A program made the position numbers and the translations under genes. The notes under the pieces were generated by a model. The model did not search any database. It was given only the letters and a program-made list of their open reading frames with translations, and had not been told where the DNA came from. From the NCBI RefSeq assembly GCF_025766255.1, contig NW_026516669.1, positions 248,001 to 312,000 on the forward strand: a stretch of DNA of 64,000 nucleotides, read 5' to 3'. Source of the DNA: Zychaea mexicana. Lineage: Eukaryota > Mucoromycota > Mucoromycetes > Mucorales > Lichtheimiaceae. The stretch's first letter is position 1, and each line of letters begins with the position of its first letter. Positions 10,460 to 20,469 of this stretch are shown piece after piece.

Positions 10460-10702
10460 ACAAATAAGGAAATAACTTGTCGTGCCCGTATCAATTCCCA
10501 TCATCGAAGCATGAATGTTGTCTGCCGACCCCTTGAAATCCCGGCCAGTTGAGTTGCGTCGCGGGCAAAATTTACAACAGCAGCTGGCGCCCATCGACAA
10601 CGCTGACCAGGAAGAAGAACTGGACGACCAACTGGACGACGACTTCGAGAGTGAAGAAGAAGTCATAGGCCTCTGAGGATGAAGAGGCCAACCTCTGTAC
10701 AT
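10439..10702 (-). pseudogene. C-terminal remnant of a second, oppositely oriented Fanzor
   Basis: On the minus strand an open frame of 87 codons contains CKFC, then GRDFKGSADNI, and ends SGHDKL-stop. That is the second zinc-finger cysteine pair, the RuvC-III RD...NI signature and the same last five residues as the plus-strand Fanzor. The residues between the RD motif and GHDKL differ from the first copy and include a duplication around the 11-mer motif. The first ~35 codons are Ser/Trp low complexity and probably not Fanzor-derived; the opposite strand of that part has a short acidic frame (10515-10676) that I treat as a shadow. No RuvC-I or RuvC-II motif is visible upstream (10703-11000), so only the tail survives. 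A few point differences rather than a simple copy separate it from the first gene. Confidence 0.55.
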
Positions 10703-11129
10703 GTTGGGGTGAAGTATGTGACTCTTTCCTTTCTTTTTGACAATTTATTTTATGGAGAGAGTTACTAACTTTTCTTTATCCCTTTAATTAAACTTCCACA
10801 TATTCCTGTTATCTTGTTATGACGTATTTTTTTTGGTTGAATAAAGAAACCCCAGTGCAGCAGATTGCATTAAACAAGTCCATAATTTTAACATAACTGA
10901 TATCATTGGTAGATCGGTAGATCTCAAAGCGGCTGGGTGTAATTTTACATAAGCAAACGCAATCTTGCAAAACGCCTATTGGCTTTCATCAATTACCGAA
11001 AATAGACTGTGGAGAGATTAGAGAAAGACGGAAAGCTGACCAGTTTCTTTCTTAGTGACTCATAGAGACCATTTGTGTTGACTGATCTTGACGACCAAGC
11101 TATATTTGACACACCCACTCTTACTGGAC
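10703..11129. other. intergenic region upstream of MET2
   Basis: This stretch presumably holds the MET2 promoter. It is AT-rich and contains T-rich runs. I see no gene and no element I can name with confidence. Confidence 0.4.
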
Positions 11130-12656
11130 ATGTACAAAACGTATGCTACTGCTGAGGGTCTTCCTCCGGCACTCGCACAGAATAAGCTTGTCAACCTTAT
11201 TGCCGAGCAGAATATATCTATTGTTCCGGAATTCACTTTGGAATCAGGTGTCAAACTTCATAACGTCCCAGTAGCTTGGAAATCATTCGGCAAACTCAAT
11301 GAGCGAGGCAACAACTGCATGGTTATTTGTCACGCTTTAACAGGCAGTACCGATGTTGAAGACTGGTAACAAAAATTTAAAGTTTCCTTTCTGTGGCCAC
11401 AAGGAAAAAGTGAAGAAAACTTAACAAGGTGGTTAAAAAATGATATAGGTGGGGTGCCCTGATGGGACCACGACGAGCCTTTGATCCGACCAAATTCTTC
11501 ATCGTCTGCTGCAATGTACTTGGTTCGCCGTACGGATCGGCCTCACCATTGACGATCAATCCAGAGACAGGCGAGCGCTATGGTCCTGAATTCCCGCTCG
11601 TGAGTGTGCGAGACGACGTCAAGTTGCACCGTTTAATATTGGATCAGCTCGGCGTGAAACAGATTGCGATATGTGTGGGAGGATCTATGGGTGGAATGCA
11701 AGTGTTGGAATGGTCGCTTATGGGCAAGGATTACGTAAAAACAATTGTGCCAATTGCTACTTCTGGACGGCATTCAGCGTGGGGTATCAGCTGGGGTGAA
11801 GCACAGCGCCAATCGATCTATAGTGATCCGAGCTATGGTAAGCATGGATATATAGTTCAGAACAAGAGAGGAGGCAAGAGCTAAACACAGAACTGTAGAC
11901 GACGGCTACTATCCCGATGACAAGCCTCCGAACGTTGGTTTATCTGCTGCTCGCATGTCGGCCTTGCTTACTTACAGATCACGCAACTCGTTCGAGTCTC
12001 GATTTGGCCGCAAAGCTGCCGATACGAACCGCATGGCTCCTCCCAAGCGCCCCAACTCACCTCGCGAGGCTAATTTGTTTATCCACAACGACGGACATAA
12101 GAATGCCGGCACATCAACGTCATCTCCTCGCTCGTCTATCGACAGCAACGCTGAGCGCGCACAACACACCACCATCAACGATCCACCCATGCCCACCGCA
12201 CGCGTCTTTTCAGCACAGTCTTATCTGCGCTACCAAGGTGAAAAGTTCATTGGCCGTTTCGATGCCAACTGTTATATTGCTCTGACAAGAAAGATGGACT
12301 CGCACGATGTGTCGCGAGACCGTGGCGACTACGAACAGATCCTGCAATCGATTGAACAGCCCGCGCTCGTCATTGGTATTGAGTCCGACGGCCTTTTCAC
12401 CATCTCGGAACAGTACGAGCTTGCCGAGACGATACCGAATGCGGAAATGGTCACCATCCAGTCCCCGGATGGCCACGATGGGTTCTTGCTCGAGTTTGAC
12501 CAGCTCAATCGACATCTGCTGGCATTCATCCAACGCGTTGCGCCGGATATCTATGAAACATCCATGGTCAGTGAAGAAGAGGCAGAACGACAGGAAATTC
12601 TAAAGGCAACCAAGGCAAGCTTGTTCGGCGAAGCGGAAGACATTACCCAATGGTAG
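11130..12656 (+). CDS. MET2: homoserine O-acetyltransferase (Met2)
   Basis: The enzyme transfers acetyl from acetyl-CoA to homoserine, giving O-acetylhomoserine for sulfhydrylation to homocysteine, the entry to methionine synthesis. Three exons (11130-11365, 11449-11837, 11899-12656) give 460 residues. The alpha/beta-hydrolase landmarks are all present: CHALTGS near the start, the oxyanion region NVLGSPYGS, the nucleophile elbow GGSMGGMQ, the acid in GIESDGLF and the catalytic His in DGHDGFL. The sequence TSGRHSAWGISWGEAQRQ is the family's substrate-side motif. A Ser/Pro-rich insertion of ~60 residues between FGRK and VFSAQSYLRYQG is typical of fungal Met2. I chose the ATG that gives MYKTYATAEG; upstream in-frame sequence lacks an ATG. 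Introns are short (83 and 61 bp). Identity is very secure; exact start is slightly less so. Confidence 0.95.
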
Positions 12657-13153
12657 ACGACTGTAGAAATTGGGCCTTGAAACCCTAGTGCCTATTTTTT
12701 TTTTGGTATTGTACTATAGCCATCCTTGCTCCTATTACTTTGTTATGATAGAGAATTATATACACGTTATTATCGTTACTTCAAGTTGCTGTGTGTGTCA
12801 TCTTTTTTTTCAATGCAAAAAGTGCAGGTGTGGGGTATAAACCAAAAAGAAGGGAAAAAACATGCGTCATGCAGGTGCAACCATGGACTACTGCAGCGCT
12901 CCGTGATCTCTTAGTGTGGAAGAATAGTGATTAGTGGTGAGGGTTGCTATGGGAATCTTCTCACTTTCTCACAGCATGGCCAAATCAATATGAATAACGC
13001 TATTCAGCATTTCACATGTGATTCAAATAGGCGTTTAAAACACGTGAAAGTACAAGAAATACTTAAATACGACCAAGTCGGTGCGCCCTTCTCCTTTCTT
13101 CTTTTGTTTCTCTCTTACTTTACCAACCAGCCCCACACATAACAAATTTCATC
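12657..13153. other. intergenic region between MET2 and SCP2 gene
   Basis: It contains the MET2 3' region with T-rich runs, then a CT-rich tract (about 13085-13125) immediately before the SCP2-domain gene, as is common in promoters of highly expressed fungal genes. No gene is seen. Confidence 0.4.
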
Positions 13154-13809
13154 ATGTCCGATATCGTCGTCCCCGGTTTTGCTTCCTCTGAGCTCATTGC
13201 TGGTAAGAAACGCATCATTCTTTGTCCCTTCTGAGCTAGTATACTCATCCATACGCCTGGTGATTCTCTTACGTGTAGAGCTCGCCAAAGTCTTCGAGTC
13301 CATGGGCGCCGATGAGAAGGCCAAGCTCATCAAGCAGGTAACAAGAAAGGAAAACCGAGTCCACATTGGTCTTATACATGTCTTTTGGCTAACTCCGTAC
13401 AACTGTTACAGGTCAATGGCGTCTTCCAGTTCGTCATCAAAAATTCTGAGGGCAAGGAAGAGATTTTCACTATCGATGCTAAGAAGGAGGGCAAGGTTTC
13501 CCGTGGTAAGGGTGCCGTTAAGGCCGACGCTATCTTGTCCTTGAAGGATCAGGACTTTGTTGACCTTGCCACTGGCAAGTTGAACGGTAAGCATTTTTAT
13601 CACAAAAAAGGCAATTTGCGGGGCACACGAAATGTGGGGCGGTGTAAGAAACGATCATTAATCACGGGACTTCTCTCCGTTCTTTTCTTTGTGCGCTTAC
13701 AGGCCAAAAGGCTTACATGAGTGGCAAGCTCAAGGTCAAGGGCCAAATCATGCTCGCCATGAAACTCGACAACGTCTTCAAGTCCATCAAGCCTGCTGCT
13801 AAACTGTAA
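13154..13809 (+). CDS. SCP2 sterol-carrier/fatty-acyl-CoA binding protein, probably peroxisomal
   Basis: Four exons (13154-13202, 13279-13337, 13412-13586, 13703-13809) encode 129 residues forming a stand-alone SCP2 domain. This fold binds sterols, fatty acids and acyl-CoAs; fungal stand-alone forms include the oleate-inducible peroxisomal Pox18 of Candida. The visible core is NGVFQFVIKN, then the GKGAVKADAILSLKDQDFVDLATGKLN segment with a following YMSGKLKVKGQIMLAMKLD, all diagnostic of the domain. The protein ends PAAKL, where AKL fits a type-1 peroxisomal targeting signal, so import into peroxisomes is likely. Codon choice is strongly biased to C-ending codons (GTC, AAG, GGC), unlike its neighbours, which suggests high expression. 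The start codon follows ATTTCATC and opens MSDIVVPGF. All junctions keep frame. Confidence 0.93.
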
Positions 13810-16800
13810 ATTAAATAAAGAAGGCGAAATTTGAGATTACTTTTTCATTTGGCTAGGATAGACCGGGAAGGAAAGACGTTCATTGTAGCTACAAGGTAGT
13901 GGCCATTTGATGCTGGGACATGGTAGTTAGCTGCAACTCTGAGATGATATGGTCGTATTCGATGAAAATTAAAATAAATACCCATTTTTTGTTTCAAATC
14001 TGACGTTTCTTGTCATCTTTGTTAACGTACACATTCCATTAGATTTTATTGTGTTCGCTTGTCTTGAAGTAATCACCTTATCATGGTAGCCTACTGCTCA
14101 CCATGATACCAGTATCGTTTGGGATTTGTCACAGGCGCAACCTTTTTTGTATCGTGTTTCTAAGGATTGCTGTCCTTAGCACCTTATACGTCTAGGACTT
14201 CTGTTTAATTAAGGGGCGGATGGTTTGAAAAGTGCACTGCATAGGAATATGTCTGCTGTCTGGTGCTTTGCCACTCTAACGTGATGTTTATCAAAAAGTA
14301 CACATAAAATAAAAAGTTTTGAGAAGCTCCATCATGCACGGATAAAATTATTGCCATTTCATCATATGCCATAGACTGTATAATACATGCTGCCTTTGAC
14401 GTTGTCGGAACTTATACCTATATCAAATCTACAAGCATACATATTCATTCTCCTTTGTTCTTTAAGCTTGACTATAATGGGTACATCTGATCCGAAAATT
14501 AGACTTGGTAGTAGTGAAGAGTGATGTGAGATGCATTGAATCGATGACCAAACATGCTGCAAAAAATCTGACAACTTTCAAAAATCAACAATTAAAAATT
14601 CTTCCTTTTTGAGTATCGCTGTCGACGGTGCTTTCCTCGCGACAACAATAACTGTTTCTTTTGTCACTCTTTGCACGAACGGCATAATCGATAAAAAAGT
14701 TGTATGCATTACAGAGCGCGGTAGTGTTTTTAAAAGGCACACAATGGGTCAATTGCATGTTAGTGCCTACTTTCCTTCCTCGGGAATTGGCTTCTCTGCA
14801 GGTATCATACCTGTTGTACTACCTTTAAAGAAAGGTTATGAGCAACAAGGAATAAAGGATACTCGCATCAGCTACGGTATCCGAAAACTTTTTTTCCGAG
14901 CTATAAACTAAGTGCATTATCCTAACGTTCCTCGTAGCATACGTGTTAGGGCTTAAGGGCGATCAACATGAGATATTGCATCAAGCTTTTCAAGCAATCT
15001 TTTTAAACGCTTAATATATACTTCCTTCTTTCGGATACTAATTAATGATAGGGCATTGTAAGATGCCCTCACTGTTCTAGCTCGCAGCTCTTTCGACATG
15101 TCAATACACTTACATATTCGTCTTGTTTTTAGTGCCTGCAGTTAAGCTACTAATATGCTCTCACGTTTGCATAAGAATCTCGTTTCTTTGATGATGTATT
15201 TCGCTTGGAGATATGATGTATAAGTTTCGATAGAGACACATTATATCTTGACAGTAAAGACATAAGAAGAATTGTAGGTCTCACGGGTACCGATACATCT
15301 TACCTACTATATGATATCCTCCTGAATAGCACAGTTGAGCCATAAATTATCAAAAGAATCTACAGATTATTGCTTCGAAGCAATGGCCATGCCATTTTAG
15401 CTCATCTGTATAGATACGATATTCTATACTACATAACTACTCTTCTTCAAAGGCCAAAGAGCCACAGCTATTGTTTAAATTGGAAAACGAAGAGTTTGGA
15501 GACCAGATGGCATATTCAACTGTAATGTCATAAGCGATAGAACAGAGACCACAATAGGTAAAAGTAAGATTGATACAATGAGTATAGCATGCAGCCCTGT
15601 ATTGACTATTACACCACAGTGACTCAATCTAGTTTGTAGGGCTATCTGCTGCTTGCATGAGCCAAATTGAAAACACCATCATTGCTCATTGTTCCAACGG
15701 TGCTGTATCAAAATTTAAATGAAATATGGTGCAGAAAAAGTTACGTGGAACCACTGCAGAATTATATAAGCGTTTTTATAGATCTAATAACCTCAGCATG
15801 CGACTGATAGAAATACGTATTGACAATTACTGATTTGACTAGTTTTCATCACAACAATAAGCCTCTGCGACTCTCTGAGACGACGCTCGCAGGGATTGAC
15901 ACGAAGCGAAGCGGGGGGTCTCAATCCCAAGATGCGAAGGCGAGAAAGGCTCTTAGCACATGATACGTCTATGAACCGTTGGGAGTACAGAACGCATTGA
16001 ATATATACGTATTGAACAGTACTTATGAATAATGCTACGAAAGATAGCAGCTGTCGTGTTGATTATATACAGAGTAATGAATAGAGAGAACTAATGGCAG
16101 TCGAGTGTATTGTAGCTCTCGAAGCTCCTTTTCTGATTGATTCGTGATTGACGAAATAGGCTACATAAAGTTGAATGTTGTTTGATAGTAATGTTAGAAA
16201 AAAGCATTGATACAAAAGTAAGAGAGAGTACATGATTTGTCGTTCTGGACAACTGCATTTTGTAGAGAATTGCTGTAAAATTGTCTATAACGAACGTACG
16301 CTCATCGATCATATAGTAGTATAGAGCCACAATAACGAGGAAATGGTATTTTCCGAGTGCTTCTTCTTTTTCATAAGGAATGTGAGCTGATTGTTCTGAG
16401 GGATTGAAATACAAAATGAAGTTGATATGTTGTGCAATGAAGTCGTTACAGAAATCCGCCATTCATGACGGCGGCAGGAACAGTAGCGGGACTGTCAAAC
16501 AACAGCCACAGGAGCAACAGCACAATTTTGATTTTATATGTGTTATCACGATGGATATTTTCATGGGTTCATACTTCACACCATATTATAAAGTGGCTAC
16601 TGGCTAGTGGCTATCAAAAAGCCAAAGCAAGGAGGTGATTATTATCTTGAATGTCTTGGCTCCCTAGCTTCCAGTCACAGGCCAACTTACTGTTCAGCGC
16701 TCGCAACCAATGCAGGCAATCCACTTCGCTAAACAAGTTTTGTACTCGAAGTAGCAGCCGTCCTATTCAGCAAGACTCCAATGTATCCTATGCTAGGGCA

Positions 16801-17761
16801 TTACAAGTCCAAAGTAACAGTATAGTTTTCGGGATGGCATTTTATCTGTGGGCGAAAGAAATAGTGACAGCGATGAATAGTATTCTACGGCTATTTTCCT
16901 CTTTCTTTACATTTCATTCTGATATCTTGTTCGACGAGGGCAGTTTTTTATTTTTTTTTGATTTTTTACCCTCATTCGCTTATCGCTTTCTTTCCACATG
17001 GTATTCTTTCTTGCGACAATCGGTTACTTCATCTTTTAAATTTTTGTTCACCCAATCCTGAGTTTTAGATGTATTTCTCTCAGTACAAAAGTAATCGTCG
17101 TTTTAGTAAGTCCTGGCTGAAAGCTCCAAGAAGTATAGCTTAAATACAATACATAATAATGGAGGTGGATTTTATGTGTGTTCCTGGCAAAAGACTATAC
17201 ATACTGCACGACGGCGGTGGCGAAAATGGGGTCTCTACTAAAAAGACAAAATTTTTGAGTCGCGTGTAGTAATTCTATACTCATAAATATGTCCCCTACA
17301 TCTCTACAGCTCTTTCACACATTCTCTTTTTTTTATATTCATACATCACTTGCGCAAAGTGCCTCTGTAATTTATGTCTTTAATCCTATTAAAAACCTCA
17401 ACAACAGTGAGCAATTGGTATATCCTCTAATGTAGTAGTATCGTAAATCCACGTACTATACCACCAACATATGTTTGAAAGGACAGCAGTTTGCAGCACT
17501 GTATACATAAAAATTTGTCAACTTTAGAAAGAAGAGACGATGCAACAATATGTATCATTTTCGGTCTTCTCCAGCAGTATCTTGTTGCTTCTGCTACTGT
17601 CAGTGTAATCGACTACTGTAGTTAAAAAATAGTATTGAAACAAAAACTGGACAGCAGGATCTCTACGAAGAAATCATATAAAACCGATATTTTATAGAAA
17701 AGAAAATATCATTGACAAAAATTAAAAGGTTCATCTTCTCATTTTGAGAAGATGCTTTTTT
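13810..17761. other. 3.9-kb stretch without recognisable genes
   Basis: Open frames up to 136 codons occur (for example 16091-16462 minus and 16651-17061 plus), but their products are hydrophobic or low-complexity and show no motif or splice pattern, so I do not call them genes. A perfect inverted repeat (GGGATTGA 15892-15899, TCAATCCC 15921-15928) sits in a locally GC-rich island at 15,865-15,945 that differs from its AT-rich surroundings and may be the scar of a mobile element. The rest shows no tandem repeats of note. Confidence 0.4.
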
Positions 17762-17833
17762 AGGAGCTGACGTGATTCGAACACGTGACCAGAGGATCTG
17801 CAATCCTCCACTCTGCCACTGAGTTACAACTCC
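17762..17833 (-). tRNA. tRNA-Cys (GCA)
   Basis: Read on the minus strand, a 72-nt cloverleaf is complete. The acceptor stem GGAGTTG pairs with CAGCTCC (one G-T pair). The D stem is ACTC/GAGT with AGTGGCA in its loop, and the anticodon stem is GAGGA/TCCTC with loop TTGCAGA (anticodon GCA). The T arm is ACGTG-TTCGAAT-CACGT. The discriminator is T, as required for cysteine tRNAs. There is no intron and no encoded CCA. Internal A and B boxes are normal. T-runs suitable for RNA polymerase III termination follow about 40 nt downstream (CCTTTT and ATTTTT on the sense strand). Between the tRNA and those runs, 17732-17754 is a perfect 9-bp hairpin. Confidence 0.95.
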
Positions 17834-17836
17834 CTT

Positions 17837-18600
17837 GTTGTTTTGACACAAAGGGTGTAAGGCTTTTCAGCCTTATTTATTTCCGACGAACGAATTCTGG
17901 CTTCAACCAATCATGCGCGATTTCGGTGGCGGATCTTTCTGCTGGCGATGGTCATCCGATCCATAGGTTTCCCCCCCAACTCCCCACAATTCTTCTCGCA
18001 CCCCCCATCTTAGGATTATCATACTTCTTTTTCCCATTCTGTCAGTTCCCTTTATTTTTCTTATTTCCCTTAGCTCTTTTTCTGTAAATAATTCTGTCAT
18101 TTCCTCTCGCGTCATTTTACGTTCCTTCAACTCTAAATCGTGCCGGCAATAGGCACTGAATATTATTTCTTCTTTATGCTTCATTTAACGGGACCCATCC
18201 CTTATATTTCTATCCGTCCTTATTTTCTATATAATACTCTCTCACGTATTCATGCTACCTGCCCTGTGCAGTTTATATTATTCTCCATTGTCCTTTTCCC
18301 TCGTTACCCTCACCTTGTTACCATGACCCTGTAATTTCATGGCCCCTCTTATTCTCTGTCGTACTCCCTCTCTTATGTTTCCATCCATCGTATAGACATT
18401 GCTATATCCATTTCCCTATTTTTCCGTCTTCTACTCCATCCAAACTACCCAATAGAGATCGTTTTCCTCTGTGCCTGGCGTCGTTCTCAGCTGAGCACGC
18501 CCAGTTGACAAGGTGTATAAAAGGGGTTTAGCCCCATGATAAAATAAAGATTAAGCGTTTTCAGATATATATTCGTGGATTGACAAATTGACACCGGAAG
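17837..18600. mobile_element. possible LTR-like insertion upstream of the tRNA-Cys gene
   Basis: Directly behind the 5' end of the tRNA gene the sequence changes to a pyrimidine-rich strand with C runs. It ends in a promoter-like GTGTATAAAAGG followed by AATAAAG and then GATTGACAAATTGACACC (about 18530-18595). A TATA box, a polyadenylation-like signal and a short downstream block resembling a primer-binding region are the layout of an LTR, and Ty1/Ty3-type elements insert upstream of tRNA genes. I cannot see a second LTR, clear TG...CA ends or internal gag-pol. The minus-strand open frame at 17903-18184 is charged and may be a by-product of composition. Confidence 0.3.
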
Positions 18601-19042
18601 TGGAACTTGCTGTTATTGTAATCGTGTTTCTGTGTATTTGTATTTCGCGTTCATCATACCCCTGATTCCTTTTTATTTTCTGAATTCTGTCTATTTGTAT
18701 TTTACTGTATATCAACCCTATTCTTCTGAACCCTTTCTACCTTTTCCCTTTTTATATACTACCTTTTGTCCTTTTCCAAACACTACACGTGTCAGTTTAT
18801 CAATTTACTATAAATAATTATAGCAGCTAAAAAAATGTTTGAGGAGGATCTAGATCAGAGGAGGAGGCAGGAGGAGGTAGGAGGCAGGCAGGATGGGCGA
18901 GGCAGGACTAGGAGTAGTAGTAGTAGTAGTAATAGAAGAGATATGATAGAATCTTTATATATTTTGATAAATAGTTGAAGTGGGCTCTTAGTTTTATTAA
19001 TTAAATAATGAATATTTACTTTCTTACTTAGAGCATCCCTAG
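18601..19042. repeat. pyrimidine-rich and GGA/AGT simple repeats
   Basis: After a pyrimidine-rich tract, 18840-18935 consists of GAGGAGG/AGGCAGG-type degenerate repeats followed by (AGT)6-like runs. No gene is seen. The stretch ends at the left end of the hAT-like element. Confidence 0.5.
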
Positions 19043-20014
19043 CAGTAGGGGTTGCAACTAGATGGGTCAGGTTAAGAAAACACTGACCCGACCTAACCTA
19101 TTCAACCCGATGGGTCAAACTCAGGATAACAGGTCAAGAGTGATTTTGATGTAGTGATGAAGGAAGTGTCAATAATCTGAAATTGAGCACTGGAAGTGCA
19201 AGACTCCATATATATATAAACAGCTCTCCAAGATAATGGCACACAAATTCCTAGCAGTACTAGTAATATCTATATTCTGTGTGATTAAACTTAAAGACAA
19301 AGGGTTTTGTGCCATCATAAGAACTTGCTTGGGCTCACATGCTTTTAAGAAAGCATAATGGTTAAAGTGTGGTTGAAAATCGACTTCCCTATATGCCCCT
19401 ACTAATTGTTTTCCTTTTCCCTTTGCTTATCACTTCTTCCTTCTTCCTTCATTTTTCTTTTCTCAATTCCTTTTCAGTCTTTTATCAAATCTCGTCTCTT
19501 ACTGCCGCCCTCTATTATCCATCTTCATTGTACTATTGTTACCTCTTTACTCCTATATATATATATATTGCTTATAGTTGACTTATCTTAAGCTCTTACA
19601 TATAAAATATAATCCTACAATAAAAAGAGATATGTACATTATAATATATCTATATCTATATCTATATCTATATCTATATCTATATCTATATCTAAATCTA
19701 TATCTATATCTATATCTATATCTATATCTATATCTATATCTATATCTATATCTATATCTATATCTATATCAGACATATTGAACAACCATACTTTCGATAT
19801 AATGATGGTTTTCAACAAAAAGATTGACTAGTAGTTAAATACCAGTACCTCATATATACTATATATATACACAGGTTACGATGGGTCAACGGGTCGGGGC
19901 AAGGGTTAGACGGGTTGGCCCACGGGTCAGATAAGTACCAACCCAACCTGTCAACTGGTAACCCTGAGATCACGGGCCAATCCGACCCGCGGGTTAGATT
20001 GCGATCCCTAGCTG
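19043..20014. mobile_element. hAT-like non-autonomous DNA transposon (MITE)
   Basis: The two ends read inwards as CAGTAGGGGTTGCAAC and, on the other strand, CAGCTAGGGATCGCAATC. These are imperfect terminal inverted repeats beginning CAG and containing TAGGG, as in hAT elements. Each end carries many subterminal GGGTC/GACCC and GGGTT motifs (dense at 19065-19140 and 19875-19995), another hAT trait where transposase binds. The interior has no transposase frame and is largely simple sequence. I do not see a convincing 8-bp target-site duplication (flanks ATCCCTAG and GGAAGAGA), so the exact ends are uncertain or the copy is old. Confidence 0.5.
19644..19770 (+). repeat. (TATATC)n microsatellite
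   Basis: About 20 uninterrupted hexamer units of TATATC, with one TAAATC variant, lie inside the hAT-like element. Any open frame here is a by-product of the repeat. Confidence 0.95.
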
Positions 20015-20469
20015 GGAAGAGATGTCAAGAAGAAGGCGTATGTGATCTGCGTGTATTGGTTGCCCTACGAAATATGTTTCACTGGTATCATGCAGGGCAT
20101 GTCCCGACAGTATCGCCGCTTGATTTGGAAGGTATGTGCACCTGTCAGGCCACAACGCGCACAGACAAGGTTTACAGGGTTTCAGCAACAAGACCCCGAA
20201 GAAAAAGTAAACAGCAGGTGCCGGGAATGGTTGATATTGTGAAGAAGATAAAGTAAAAAGAGCCACTGGTACTTTAACGTAGGAAGAACGAATCGCTACC
20301 GACACCATCTCCACACTGTGCGAAAATAGCAACATTGGACCCAGGCAAATGAACCGCCTATCAAACAAAACAATGATACAGATCGCATCATGAACTAAAG
20401 ACTGGTACGAACGCTGAGAAGATGGGCAGTGATGTTTGTGCCATTAAAGAAACACAAAGGGATAACAGC

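Noticed and set aside
10515..10676. Plus-strand frame with an acidic tail (EEELDDQLDDDFESEEE)
   Set aside because: It is only 53 codons, has no motif, and lies opposite the minus-strand Fanzor C-terminus, whose CKFC/RDF/NI signature is more specific.
17732..17760. Hairpin plus T-run that looks like a bacterial intrinsic terminator
   Set aside because: The T-run is on the strand opposite to the tRNA transcript and no plus-strand gene ends there; the context is eukaryotic.
19578..19781. Frame encoding (YLYL)n on the plus strand
   Set aside because: It is a translation of the TATATC microsatellite.
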